64,000 bases of DNA, from the NCBI GenBank assembly GCA_022842065.1, contig JALHQH010000036.1:1-64000 (forward strand). Direction: 5' to 3'. This stretch comes from Caldilineaceae bacterium. GTDB lineage: Bacteria; Chloroflexota; Anaerolineae; Caldilineales; Caldilineaceae. The position numbers were made by a program, and so were the translations under genes. The notes under the pieces were generated by a model, which had not been told where the DNA came from, did not search any database, and was given only the letters and a program-made list of their open reading frames with translations. This document shows, piece by piece, positions 53,101-61,556 of this stretch. The stretch's first letter is position 1. Every line of letters begins with the position of its first letter.

Positions 53101-54510
53101 TGTTATGCAGCGACCGGCTATCGCCCAGAAGAGCTGATCGGCCACAGCAGAAATTTCTTTGTCCATCCGGATGATGTACCCAACAGTTTGGCAGTGATCC
53201 AGTCTGCAATCAATTCATCAGCCACATCCTATGTACTGACCTATCGGATTCGGCACAAAGCTGGTCACTATATCTGGGTAGAAAGTACGGCCACCATCAT
53301 CCGCAACGCTGAAAGCGGCACCGTAGTGGAATTTGTTTCGATGCTGCGTGACATCACCGAACGCAAGCAGGCCGATCTGACGCAGCAAGCGAGCGAAGCC
53401 AAGTACCGCCAGTTGGTGGAAACCATGCGCGGGGGCCTGGTAATGTTTGATGTCGAAGAGCGCATGACCTATGTCAATGACCGCTTCTGTGAATTGCTGG
53501 GCTATCGCCGTGAGGAGTTGATTGGCACAAAACCATTTGCCTACCTGAATGAGACAAACACCGTCATTGTCAGGGAGCAGCTTGACCGCCGTCGCCAGCT
53601 AGAAAATAGTGCCTATGAATTGGTTATCAATCGTAAGGATGGACAGATCATTCATTTACTTTCCCTCGGCTCACCGATGCTAGACAAAGAGGGTAGCTAT
53701 CAAGGTGGCTTCGCCGTCGTCACCGATATCACTGTCCAAAAACAGGCGGAAGCGACATTACGCCAGGCACTCACCAAAGAAAAAGAGTTGGGCGAGTTGA
53801 AGTCCCGTTTTGTTTCTGTTGCGTCCCATGAGTTTCGCACTCCGCTTGCGACCATCTCGGCCACCACGGAAACCTTGCTCGCCTACCGGGATCGACTGGA
53901 TGGCAGTCAGTTGAATGCGCGCTTGCATAAGATTCTCGCGCAGGTCGATCATATGAAGGCGATCATGGATGATGTGCTACAACTGGCGCGCATCCAAGCC
54001 GGACGGGTCGAGCTGATGCTTGCACCGGGTGACCTGAACGCACTCTGTAGCGAGATCATTGCAGAATTTAGAAGCCAGGTTGAATACAGCGAACGGATCA
54101 GCTACACGGTAGTCGGCTCACCCACAGGCTATCGTTTTGATGTGCGGCTGATGCGCCATGTGGTCAGCAATTTGATTGCCAACGGCTTGAAATACTCGCC
54201 CCAGGCCCAGCCGATCACGGTTCAGCTCCATTGGGCTGCGCAAAGCGTCACCCTCCAAGTGCAGGATCACGGCATCGGCATTCCGACAGCCGATCTGCCC
54301 CATCTCTTTGAACCATTTCACCGCGCCAGTAATGTTGGCACAATTTCGGGCACTGGTCTGGGCCTGAGTATCACCAAAGAAGCGGTCGAGCGACACGGAG
54401 GCAGCATTCAGATCGAGACAGAAATTAACAGCGGCAGCACTTTTACGGTTACATTGCCGAGCACCCCAGAAAGGAGAACAACGGATGTCGAAGGTCCTGA
54501 TTATCGATGA
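50197..54510 (+). CDS. Giant multi-PAS/GAF sensor histidine kinase
   Basis: The 1437-residue kinase starts with an atypical receiver-like domain (1-125, without the phospho-acceptor Asp context). About seven PAS domains and one GAF domain (near 395-560, after LAETMRDSLAVLTSTLDVEA) follow, each PAS ending in a DITERK-type PAC motif (for example RDVSDRR, RDITERK, HDITERK). The kinase core comprises a HisKA segment with H1211 in ASHEFRTPLATIS and a HATPase_c domain with the N box NLIANGLKYSP near 1325, then HGIGIP and GTGLGLSI. No membrane helix is visible, so it senses internally. Its end overlaps the receiver/kinase gene by 26 bases. Confidence 0.92.
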   Translation: MPTPFDHPAKPHQLLLFDNSGHYRQPLTAALTAASISVEIEEVNAALAFRLALAREWDMILVAYAIAEAALPILSQVAPEQTIILLYAPHEEEQAFTLTTEAISDLVSGAALRRLPLILRREWKLKESQTNAQRLRQLETRFHAIVEGFGDTILIADADQLIRYANAAFGRSFGYRLSQLLGQPFATLLPAADRALFQENLVQLLSAIGTIETIAHRLQRANGDWAFVETTGHTLQDPAGQFFLVLHVRDVSDRRRTEAALLESEQRLRLFIEHAPAAIAMLDQHMNYLSVSRRWLADYRLYEGDIIGRSHYEIFPDLPAHWREIHQRCLQGAVEKREADAFPRQDGTVDWVRWEIRPWRNIYNEIGGLILFSEVITARKQAEAAQHEQRLLAETMRDSLAVLTSTLDVEAVMQRILTLSAQVVPSEAGAIVLFAEHEGRVAYARGHAPQAEAFFNTNPITFNVEVYTKDQNDQLYYLVTDTKLAPGWVTFPTTEWIRSSIGVPIVIHGKPIGLLTADSRTPNQYGQKDVQNLQTFARYAALALENAHHVTHLEQRVQARTGELQATKTQVEAILDNSPDGILLINADLTIQQANHAFHQLFACEPAECHGQSLLERIDQADIAQVKALLQTAITTTQHNQLEIHALRKDGTSFDAELSVGLIKDDGLVCVIRDITERKTQERQLRYHASLQKTVSDAVIVTDMASRVQSWNPAAERIYGWRAAEAAGRTMGELVHTQFAFPEERAYLLERLQAQGWWYGEFIQQRKDGQICHVLSSAALVNDEQGNPIGMVAVNHDITERKQAEDALQKSAAEIHDLYHNAPCGYHSLDKDGLIIQINDTELRWLGYQREEIVGKYKLTDLFTAESILTFQKNFPLFKARGWVNDLEFDLFAKDGSIRHVLLNSSAIYDQAGNYVQSRSTLFDITDLRLAQEKIIESEARYRLIAENITDVIIKADATGQITFTTPSCYAATGYRPEELIGHSRNFFVHPDDVPNSLAVIQSAINSSATSYVLTYRIRHKAGHYIWVESTATIIRNAESGTVVEFVSMLRDITERKQADLTQQASEAKYRQLVETMRGGLVMFDVEERMTYVNDRFCELLGYRREELIGTKPFAYLNETNTVIVREQLDRRRQLENSAYELVINRKDGQIIHLLSLGSPMLDKEGSYQGGFAVVTDITVQKQAEATLRQALTKEKELGELKSRFVSVASHEFRTPLATISATTETLLAYRDRLDGSQLNARLHKILAQVDHMKAIMDDVLQLARIQAGRVELMLAPGDLNALCSEIIAEFRSQVEYSERISYTVVGSPTGYRFDVRLMRHVVSNLIANGLKYSPQAQPITVQLHWAAQSVTLQVQDHGIGIPTADLPHLFEPFHRASNVGTISGTGLGLSITKEAVERHGGSIQIETEINSGSTFTVTLPSTPERRTTDVEGPDYR

Positions 54511-55627
54511 TGAGCAACCATTACGAGAAGAGCTCGCCGATTGGCTGCAATTTGAAGGCCATCAAGTGTTCAGTGCGGAAAATGGGCGGATCGGTTTGGA
54601 AACCATCCTGCGTGAAAAACCGGATCTGATCATTTGCGACATTGCAATGCCAGAAATGGATGGCCGCACCGTCCTCCTCGAAGTCCGTTCTGAGCCAACC
54701 GTGAACCATATTCCTTTTATCTTCTTGACGGCCAGCGCAACCTATGAATCGATCCGCCAGGGCATGAATCTAGGCGCGGATGATTATCTGACCAAACCGG
54801 TTAAACACGCCGACTTACTCAACGCGATTGAGACCCGGCTTTGGAAACAAGCGGAACAGCAACAGGTTGCCCGTCTCCAGTTAGAGGCGGTGAGTAGAGC
54901 CTTCAAGGAAGAACAAGCGCGCCGCCTGCTCAAATCGCGCATCGTGGCGATGTTCTCGCATGACTTTCGTAATCCACTCTTCGCCATTGTTTCGGCGGTG
55001 GAACTGATCGAAAATTATGGGGATCGGATCAACGCTGAGCGCAAACGCGACTATCTGCATCGCATCGGTGGCTCGGCGCGGCTGCTGCTGCAAATGCTCG
55101 ATGATATGTTGATCGCGGCGGAGATGGAAAATGGTCATCTCGAATTCCAGCCCCAGTTGATTGAGATTGGCCCTTTCCTGGCCGGGATTCTGGATGAATT
55201 TCGGATGATTTATCACAATAAACATCACTTTGTGGTGGAAGCCCTCACCGCCGGGACGCTGACCAGTGATGCGAAATTATTGCGTCAAATCGTGATCAAC
55301 CTGATTTCCAATGCCGTCAAATATTCACCAGCCGGCACCACGATCACCGTGCGTGTGCAAGCTGACCAGGCCGGCTTTGCCTTAGCTGTGATTGACCAAG
55401 GCATCGGCATTCCTGAAATCGATCTAGTCAAGCTATTTGACCCTTTCTATCGCGTCGATAATGCCAAAGATCATAAGGGCACGGGCCTTGGCTTGACCAT
55501 CGTCAAAGAAGCCGTTGCGGTCTGTGGCGGTACAATTGACGTAACCAGCGAGGTCGGGAAGGGCTCAATCTTCACCGTCCGCTTGCCATGTGAGGTCGCC
55601 AAAGCACCCACGCCGGGCGGAGTGTAA
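54485..55627 (+). CDS. Response regulator-histidine kinase hybrid
   Basis: The 380-residue protein begins with a receiver domain: D8/D9 in VLIIDDEQ, phospho-Asp D52 in IICDIAMPEMDG, and the conserved Lys in YLTKPVK (near 103). A HisKA segment follows with H159 in FSHDFRNPLF, then a HATPase_c domain (NLISNAVKYSPAG, DQGIGIPE, GTGLGLTIV). Receiver-first kinases usually relay from another kinase rather than from a stimulus, so the 1437-residue PAS kinase is the natural donor. AAGGAG precedes the ATG at 54485 inside the end of the kinase gene, giving coupled translation. No DNA-binding output domain is present, so the final target lies elsewhere. Confidence 0.92.
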   Translation: MSKVLIIDDEQPLREELADWLQFEGHQVFSAENGRIGLETILREKPDLIICDIAMPEMDGRTVLLEVRSEPTVNHIPFIFLTASATYESIRQGMNLGADDYLTKPVKHADLLNAIETRLWKQAEQQQVARLQLEAVSRAFKEEQARRLLKSRIVAMFSHDFRNPLFAIVSAVELIENYGDRINAERKRDYLHRIGGSARLLLQMLDDMLIAAEMENGHLEFQPQLIEIGPFLAGILDEFRMIYHNKHHFVVEALTAGTLTSDAKLLRQIVINLISNAVKYSPAGTTITVRVQADQAGFALAVIDQGIGIPEIDLVKLFDPFYRVDNAKDHKGTGLGLTIVKEAVAVCGGTIDVTSEVGKGSIFTVRLPCEVAKAPTPGGV

Positions 55628-55637
55628 ATCGGTAGAT

Positions 55638-55961
55638 CGGTACAGCAGGAAATCGGTAAATTAGTACAGTGTAAACAAAATAATCGTAGGTACTGTCATT
55701 CTGAGTTAGGCTGGATTAAAAGCCGCCTTCGTCCCAGCGGGACGGTTGACCTTAGCCGGGAAATATCATGATTTTCTTGGTCCTCAGGTCAACCGTCCCG
55801 CTGGGACGAAAAACCCAGCAAAATTGCCGTCACACTGCATTAGTACACGCGTACCGCTACCAGTAGGTGTGTCCAAAATTTTCGCGGTCTAGTGGCGATT
55901 ACCTTTCTCCCCCTTTTCTGGAACCCCCCACCTAATGCTGTACCGATTTCCTGCTGTACCG
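55638..55961. repeat. Nested inverted repeats in the post-kinase intergenic region
   Basis: Outer pair: CGGTACAGCAGGAAATCGGT and 1 more base (55638-55658) with 55941-55961, 21 bp exact. Inner pair: TTCGTCCCAGCGGGACGGTT and 4 more bases (55728-55751) with 55787-55810, 24 bp exact. The whole 55628-56023 gap contains no gene. The outer words are themselves repeated (ATCGGTA), like the arrays at 35341 and 42534. Confidence 0.7.
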
Positions 55962-55978
55962 ATTTACCGATTTACCAC

Positions 55979-55984
55979 TATAAT
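55979..55984 (+). promoter_or_regulatory. Possible -10 of the sugar-acid dehydratase gene
   Basis: A perfect TATAAT lies right after the nested inverted repeat and 40 bases before the GTG at 56024. The -35 is weak, so this is tentative. Confidence 0.35.
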
Positions 55985-56023
55985 AACCTTGCAACGCTGC
56001 AACAAATAGAATGGGAGCCAATT

Positions 56024-57343
56024 GTGTCACAAACCAACCAACAGTTGGGTGGCGTAGAGAATGCGATTAACCAGCACTCCCGCCCCACCGATCTCAAAAT
56101 CACCGACATTCGCATCGCAGTCGTAGCCAGCAATTACGACTACCCGATTATTCGCATCGACACCAACCAGGGCGTCTATGGGCTGGGCGAGGTGCGTGAT
56201 GCCGGCCATCGTGAAAATGCCCTCCAATTCAAAAGTATGCTGTTGGGCCAAAATCCCTGCAATGTCGATATGATCTTTCGGGCGATTAAACGTTTTGGCA
56301 ACTGGGGCCGCGAAGGGGGCGGCGTCTCTGGGCTGGAGATCGCGCTCTGGGATCTGGTTGGCAAGGTCTATGGTGTCCCCTGTTATCAACTGCTGGGCGG
56401 CAAATATCGTGACAAAGTCCGCCTCTACGCCGACACCCCTGCGCCCGACGAGCCAACGGTCGAAGGTTATCGCAAAGCACTGGAAGGGCGCAAAGCGTTG
56501 GGCCTCACTTTTATCAAATTTGACATTCGTCCCAAACTGTTCGAGACGACGCCAGGCGCCTTAGTTGGTCAACATACCCAAGGTGAATATCCCCTGGGCT
56601 GGCGTGGGCGCGCACCAGGGACAGGGCCGGGGGCACGATTAACCGATCGGGGCATTGCCGCTGCCGTTGAAATTGTGGCCGCGATTCGTGAAGCGGTCGG
56701 CGATGAGGTTTCCCTGTGTACCGACCACTTTGGCCACGGTCATCTGACCCTGGATGAGATGATCCGCCTGGGCGAGGCCTGGGAACCTTATCACCTGGCC
56801 TGGATCGAAGATCCCATGCCCTGGTATGACCTTGAGGGCCATAAGCAGGTGGCCGACGCCTTACGCACCCCAATTGCGGCCGGTGAAGAACTTTATCTGT
56901 GGGATGGCTTCCGCGAGTGGATTGAACGGCGCGCCATCGATATCCTTCACCCCGATCTGCTCACCTCCGGCGGCATGATGGAGACGAAGAAGATTGCGGA
57001 CTATGGCGAACGTTACGGCATTCCCACCGCGCTGCACTGCGCCGGTTCGCCCATCGGCTTTATGGCGAATGTCCACTGCGCCGCGGCGATTCCCAGCTTT
57101 CTGTCCGTGGAGCACCACGGGCTCGATCTGCCCTTTTGGACGAGTTTGGTCACAGGGTTGGATCCGGATTACATGGCCGACGGTTATGTCAAGGTGCCGG
57201 AAAAGCCGGGCTTGGGGGTCGATCTCAATTTGGATGCGATTGAAGCCAACTTGCGCACACCAGGCACGCTGTTCCTGCCCACCGACGAATGGAACACCCC
57301 CAAACTTGGCTTTTGGCGGCCGGATGATCGCTGGAAAGAATAG
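56024..57343 (+). CDS. Enolase-superfamily sugar-acid dehydratase
   Basis: The product is about 439 residues from the GTG at 56024, where GGGAG lies 6 bases upstream; the longer frame to 55892 runs through the inverted repeat and is not credible. It is a mandelate racemase/muconate-lactonising-type enzyme: an N-terminal capping domain (IRIAVVASNYDYPIIRIDTN), then a barrel with the metal ligands in LCTDHFGHG (Asp), LAWIEDPMPW (Glu) and IAAGEELY (Glu), and a catalytic His in TALHCAGSPIGF. This pattern fits D-galactonate/D-mannonate-type dehydratases, which make 2-keto-3-deoxy acids. The DHDPS-family aldolase that follows could split the product. Confidence 0.85.
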   Translation: MSQTNQQLGGVENAINQHSRPTDLKITDIRIAVVASNYDYPIIRIDTNQGVYGLGEVRDAGHRENALQFKSMLLGQNPCNVDMIFRAIKRFGNWGREGGGVSGLEIALWDLVGKVYGVPCYQLLGGKYRDKVRLYADTPAPDEPTVEGYRKALEGRKALGLTFIKFDIRPKLFETTPGALVGQHTQGEYPLGWRGRAPGTGPGARLTDRGIAAAVEIVAAIREAVGDEVSLCTDHFGHGHLTLDEMIRLGEAWEPYHLAWIEDPMPWYDLEGHKQVADALRTPIAAGEELYLWDGFREWIERRAIDILHPDLLTSGGMMETKKIADYGERYGIPTALHCAGSPIGFMANVHCAAAIPSFLSVEHHGLDLPFWTSLVTGLDPDYMADGYVKVPEKPGLGVDLNLDAIEANLRTPGTLFLPTDEWNTPKLGFWRPDDRWKE

Positions 57344-57381
57344 GTAAACTCGTCACCACACTCTGCGTGGTGACCCCACGG

Positions 57382-57426
57382 GGACGCTCCGCGTCCTACC
57401 CAACAACCAAAGGACGCGGAGCGTCC
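57382..57426 (+). terminator. Perfect 16-bp hairpin between dehydratase and aldolase
   Basis: GGACGCTCCGCGTCCT (57382-57397) pairs with 57411-57426; each arm is also near-palindromic. It lies in the 133-base gap between two co-directional genes, so it may weaken read-through. Confidence 0.5.
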
Positions 57427-57476
57427 TGGCTGCATTGCGTCGCAAAGCGGCGCAACGAGCAAATCAAGGAGAAATC

Positions 57477-58385
57477 ATGGCGCGTTTTAACCATCTCAAA
57501 GGCTGTTTTGGCCTCTTACCTACCCCCTATACTCCCGATTACGAAATTCACATTCCCGACCTCAAAGCGGCGGCTAACTTCTGTTGCACCAGCGGGCAAC
57601 ATGGCATTGTCTGGCCGGTGATGGTCGGGGAATTTTACTTCCTGGGCGAGGAAGAGCGCATCCGTGGCTTGGATGCCGTGCTGGAAGAAGTGAATGGGCG
57701 GCTGCCAGTTGTCTTTGGCTGCTCCGGTGTCTCGCTGCCTCAAGTTTTGCTCTTTGCCAGGGCGGCACAAAAGGCGGGTGCGGATTCGATCATTGCAATG
57801 GCCCCAGCGCGAGCCACAGCGGCCATTGCGATTGAGATGTTCAAACGGATGGCAGACAACTATGACGGGCCGATCATGTTACAAAATGCCGCGGCCTATG
57901 CCCCACTCACGGCCGAACAGATCGCTAAACTGGTGGAAGATGTGCCCTCGATTGAGTACATCAAAGAAGAGCGCCCACCAGGCCCCAAACATATCGCCGA
58001 GGTACACAACCTGCTGGGCGACAAGGTCAAGACGATCTTTGGCGGCTTTGCCGGGCGTTTCCTGCCTGATGAAATGCGGCGCGGGGCCAACGGCTGTATG
58101 CCCGCCTGCGAAATCGCCGATCTGCTGGCCAAGGTGATGGAAAAGTGGTGGGCCGGTGATGAAGCAGGGGCACGCGCGCTGCATACCCGGCTGCTGCCGC
58201 TGATCAACCTGGAGACCCATCCCTTTATGCGTTACATCCTCAAACGCCGCGGGGTCTTCACCTCGACGGTGGAGCGTGCACCGGCCGGGGCGCAGGAATT
58301 GGATGCGGCAGACAAGCGCGAGATCTCATTGCAGATCGAGGCGATCAAAGACGAAGTCGAGTATTATCCCTTTGGTGCGGAGTAG
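57477..58385 (+). CDS. DHDPS/N-acetylneuraminate lyase-family aldolase
   Basis: The product is about 302 residues from the ATG at 57477, set by AAGGAGAAATC; the frame to 57435 is not used. It is a class I aldolase barrel of the DHDPS/NAL family: FGLLPTPYTPDYEIHIPD at the start, GEFYFLGEEER and GCSGVSLPQVLLFARAAQKA, and the Schiff-base Lys in IEYIKEERPPG (about residue 164). Family members condense or cleave pyruvate and aldehydes; here, directly after a sugar-acid dehydratase, cleavage of a 2-keto-3-deoxy acid to pyruvate and an aldehyde is the likeliest role. Lysine biosynthesis is unlikely because of the context. Confidence 0.85.
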   Translation: MARFNHLKGCFGLLPTPYTPDYEIHIPDLKAAANFCCTSGQHGIVWPVMVGEFYFLGEEERIRGLDAVLEEVNGRLPVVFGCSGVSLPQVLLFARAAQKAGADSIIAMAPARATAAIAIEMFKRMADNYDGPIMLQNAAAYAPLTAEQIAKLVEDVPSIEYIKEERPPGPKHIAEVHNLLGDKVKTIFGGFAGRFLPDEMRRGANGCMPACEIADLLAKVMEKWWAGDEAGARALHTRLLPLINLETHPFMRYILKRRGVFTSTVERAPAGAQELDAADKREISLQIEAIKDEVEYYPFGAE

Positions 58386-58468
58386 GATTTTGTCATCGCA
58401 GTGATGGTAGATTTATTGCTTATCCGGGATTGACAAGCATTTAACTTAATCCAGCAACGGTTGCGTTT

Positions 58469-58502
58469 AGGACGGGGATAAACTTACGCTTATCCCCGTC
58501 CT
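58469..58502 (+). terminator. Perfect 13-bp hairpin after the aldolase gene
   Basis: AGGACGGGGATAA (58469-58481) pairs with 58490-58502 with an 8-base loop. No T-tract, but a T/C-rich flank. Confidence 0.55.
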
Positions 58503-58660
58503 CGTCTGGTAGGGATGCGTGCGGTTAGGGTGGTGCGTAAGCCAAGCCAAGCGTAATTTTTGTAGCGATTGCTTAAGGGACAAAGCTTAAGAAAAATTCA
58601 TTAACAGGCTAGATGTAATAATTTTGTAATCGAAAATTCAAAATCAGTAAGGCAATTCGC

Positions 58661-58689
58661 TTGACTACAGGGCGAAAACAGCCTATGCT
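58661..58689 (+). promoter_or_regulatory. Promoter of the beta-helix surface protein gene
   Basis: TTGACT at 58661-58666, a 17-base spacer and TATGCT at 58684-58689, giving a leader of about 160 bases. Confidence 0.55.
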
Positions 58690-58774
58690 TTGCGCCAATA
58701 GCGCTCGACCGCCTTCTATTTGCTGACGATATTGAAAGTAAGCGCTGGAAATCTATTCCTAATAGAGATGACAC

Positions 58775-58831
58775 TTAAACTTGGCACAATCTCACCCTGT
58801 TGCGTGCTGCGGTAGATTGTGCCAAGTTTAA
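58775..58831 (+). promoter_or_regulatory. 18-bp hairpin in the 5' leader of the beta-helix gene
   Basis: TTAAACTTGGCACAATCT (58775-58792) pairs exactly with 58814-58831 and ends 27 bases before the ATG, just ahead of the GGAG site. It could act as an attenuator or mRNA stabiliser. Confidence 0.5.
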
Positions 58832-58858
58832 ATAATGTGTCTATAAGGAGCTACTTTC

Positions 58859-61534
58859 ATGCAAGAGAAATCACAGCCACTAGATGTTGGTGGGCAAAGC
58901 TACCGGCGACTCCTCGCCCAAAGCGTCGCCCGATCACCCAACCTGGCCGCCCAATTTATAAAGCGCAGTCGGCAATTACTAGAACGCTTTCAGCAATGGT
59001 GCCATTTACTCTCCACCTTGCCGCGCGCCCAGCGGCGCCGCCTACAGCGGCGCGTCCAGTTATCAGTCACGGGCATGGCACTGACGTTGGCCATCAGCCA
59101 CACCGCAGTTGCGTATGCCGCCACTATCCCGGTGACAACTGACAGCCCAACGATTACCGTAGATGGCCTCTGTTCGCTGCTGGAAGCGATTATCAACGCC
59201 AATGATGATGCGGGCACGCATCCTGATTGTGTGGCTGGCAGTGGTGCCGATACGATTACCCTGAGCGGCAACAGTTATACACTGACAACTCCTTATACAC
59301 TGGCAGCCCCTTATAGCGGTCTACCACCGATTTCTAGTACGGTGACAATTGCCGGGGCCGGTGCGCTCATCAGCCGTGATGAGACCAGTGTTGAGCAATT
59401 TAACCTTCTGGCAATAGCAGCCGGTGGTGAACTGACCCTAACCCAAAGCACCATCACCGGTGGCCTCGCCGCTTATGGCGCGGGCATCATCAATTATGGC
59501 TCCACAACGCTAATTGACAGCACCATCAGCACCAACACCGCCTATTATGTAGGTGGCGGCATCCTTAATAGTGGCGTGATGACCTTGACCAACAGTACGG
59601 TCAGCGGCAATACCAGTATGAGCCAAGTCGGCGGTGGTATTTTTAACTATGGTGAGATTACGACTGCGGCGCACGTCAGCCGAGTAGCAACACAACGGCA
59701 TGCAACACAACGGCATGCAACACAACGGCATGCCGCACCACAGGCGGTACAGTTGCAGCAACAAATCCTGGCTACCCCTTCTGGTGAACTCACGCTAATT
59801 GGCAGCAATGTTATATCGAACACAGCAGCAGTGCATGGTGGCGGCATCTTCAATGAAAGTGGCACCGTCTTATTGACCGATAGTACGGTGGCAATGAACA
59901 CGGCCATCAATTGCTGTGGCGGCGGCATTTATAATCATCTGGGCACAGTAACCCTGAATCAAAGCACGATCAGCGGCAACCGCGCTTATAACTATGGTGG
60001 GGGCATTTACAACAAAGCCGGCTATGTCACCTTGAGTGGCAGCACGGTGATCACCAACGCCACGGCCAATGCTGGGGGTGGGATTGCCAGTTACTACGGC
60101 TCAATTTTGTTGGAAAATCAGAGCACGGTTACCGACAACTTTGCCTATGGGGATGGGGGTGGCATTGATAGTGATGGGGATAGTCTAACCATCACTGACA
60201 GCAGCATTCTCGACAACCAGAGCGACGATGATGGCGGTGGGATCGACGCTTTTTCCAGCGTGGTTACCATTGAGCGCAGTCACATTAGTGGCAATATCGC
60301 GCTTGAAGATGGGGGTGGATTGGACCCCGATGAAAGTATCCTGCTGGTGGAAAATAGCACCATCGCCCAGAACCAGGCCGGCAATTCAGGCGGTGCAATT
60401 TACTTTACGCTGGGGGCATTGACCCTAAGTAACAGTACCATTAGCGACAATGTCGCCGACTTGGATGGCGGTGGCATTGGGGTGATTACCAGTACCGTCA
60501 CGATCAGCAATAGTACCATTAGTGGGAACACCGCGCTGGCTGATGGCGGTGGCCTCTTTGCCTACGGCACCAGCGTCAATCTGAGCATTGATCACAGTAC
60601 GCTTGCCACCAACAGCGCTGGCGATCAGGGTGGTGGACTTTTTAATCATGATAACACCAATTTCAATCTGAGTAGAACCTTGATGGCCGGCAATACGGCC
60701 ACGAACGGCGGCCATGAATTGTACAACACGGTCGCGATTACCCTGCCGGCCGATAGCCGCAATCTCTTGGGCGACAACAGTCAAAGTAACGCCCAGGCCT
60801 TTACCAATTTCACCCCTGGTGGCAATGACATCCTCGCGACGAGTGATGGCACACGGCCAACGGCCTTGGCCGCCATCTTGAATCCCATCCTGGCCGATCA
60901 TGGCGGGCCAGCGACCAGTGCGGGGCAAGCGACCTTCACTCATGCCCTGGTCGGTGGTAGCCCCGCCATCGACGCCGCAGGCAATAGTGGCCTGGTCGCT
61001 GACCAGCGCGGCACACTCCGCCCCCAAGGCCCCGCCGCAGACATCGGGGCCTTCGAGGTGGTAGAAGCAGCGTTGGCACCCACGACGCAGTTGACCCAAC
61101 AGCCAGGGACAACCCAGAGTTGTGTTGCCGGCATCACACCTTATATCAAACATTGTACGGTTAGCTTTACCCTCAAGAATACGAGCGGAGGCACCTTACA
61201 GATCAACTCATACCAGCTCACCGCACTCAGCAGCCATGTCTATGTGCGCAACGGTAATCCAACCCCCGGCCAGGTCGGCACAGTGGTCCCAGGGGTAGGC
61301 GGTGTGGCCGCTAATGCCACCTTTCAACCGACATTTAATCTGGGCTTGACGCTGAATAACAGCTACACCGTCCGTTTCAAAGTTTATGGCTACGTTGGTG
61401 TGACCGCAGCGACAACCGTTGACCGCCCCCTGGCAGATAACCAACTTGTTGAACTGGGCGAATTCGCCGTCACGCTCACCCCCGACGAGACAGCAGCAGA
61501 TTTTCAACTGTTACTGCCTTTGATTACCAGATAG
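58859..61534 (+). CDS. CSLREA-type right-handed beta-helix surface protein
   Basis: The 891-residue protein has a long basic N-region and a signal helix (about residues 70-88), the CSLREA-type motif CSLLEAI at 105-111, then many parallel-beta-helix coils with the pattern NSTISGNTA...GGGI (for example TLTNSTVSGNTSMSQVGGGI). A choice-of-anchor beta domain follows (TFTHALVGGSPAIDAAGNSG is its hallmark). The C-terminal tail is FQLLLPLITR, the LP-type end shared with two other proteins. One beta-helix coil is interrupted by three copies of ATQRH (59687-59731). Such proteins are surface adhesins or polymorphic outer proteins. The ATG has GGAG 8 bases upstream. Confidence 0.85.
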   Translation: MQEKSQPLDVGGQSYRRLLAQSVARSPNLAAQFIKRSRQLLERFQQWCHLLSTLPRAQRRRLQRRVQLSVTGMALTLAISHTAVAYAATIPVTTDSPTITVDGLCSLLEAIINANDDAGTHPDCVAGSGADTITLSGNSYTLTTPYTLAAPYSGLPPISSTVTIAGAGALISRDETSVEQFNLLAIAAGGELTLTQSTITGGLAAYGAGIINYGSTTLIDSTISTNTAYYVGGGILNSGVMTLTNSTVSGNTSMSQVGGGIFNYGEITTAAHVSRVATQRHATQRHATQRHAAPQAVQLQQQILATPSGELTLIGSNVISNTAAVHGGGIFNESGTVLLTDSTVAMNTAINCCGGGIYNHLGTVTLNQSTISGNRAYNYGGGIYNKAGYVTLSGSTVITNATANAGGGIASYYGSILLENQSTVTDNFAYGDGGGIDSDGDSLTITDSSILDNQSDDDGGGIDAFSSVVTIERSHISGNIALEDGGGLDPDESILLVENSTIAQNQAGNSGGAIYFTLGALTLSNSTISDNVADLDGGGIGVITSTVTISNSTISGNTALADGGGLFAYGTSVNLSIDHSTLATNSAGDQGGGLFNHDNTNFNLSRTLMAGNTATNGGHELYNTVAITLPADSRNLLGDNSQSNAQAFTNFTPGGNDILATSDGTRPTALAAILNPILADHGGPATSAGQATFTHALVGGSPAIDAAGNSGLVADQRGTLRPQGPAADIGAFEVVEAALAPTTQLTQQPGTTQSCVAGITPYIKHCTVSFTLKNTSGGTLQINSYQLTALSSHVYVRNGNPTPGQVGTVVPGVGGVAANATFQPTFNLGLTLNNSYTVRFKVYGYVGVTAATTVDRPLADNQLVELGEFAVTLTPDETAADFQLLLPLITR
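59687..59731 (+). repeat. Triple 15-bp tandem repeat inside the beta-helix gene
   Basis: GCAACACAACGGCAT repeats three times without change, coding for ATQRH. It lies in an insert that has lost the Asn/Ser/Thr beta-helix pattern. The copy number could vary by slippage without breaking the frame. Confidence 0.85.
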
Positions 61535-61556
61535 AAGAGTTAGGACTTATGCACGC

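Larger units (their letters stand above)
58386..58858. other. Intergenic region and leader of the beta-helix gene
   Basis: This 473-base region holds the aldolase terminator (58469-58502), a good promoter (58661-58689) and a leader hairpin (58775-58831). No coding sequence is seen. Confidence 0.5.

Noticed and set aside
55638..55961. Inverted repeats considered as ends of an insertion sequence.
   Set aside because: The 300 bases inside contain no transposase and a second, unrelated inverted repeat; no target duplication is visible.
59687..59731. Short tandem repeats considered as a CRISPR array.
   Set aside because: There are no spacers and the units are in-frame codons of a surface protein; no cas genes are present anywhere in the window.
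60425..61153. Minus-strand open frame of 242 codons.
   Set aside because: It is antisense to the beta-helix gene and arises from its repetitive GGT/GGC codons.
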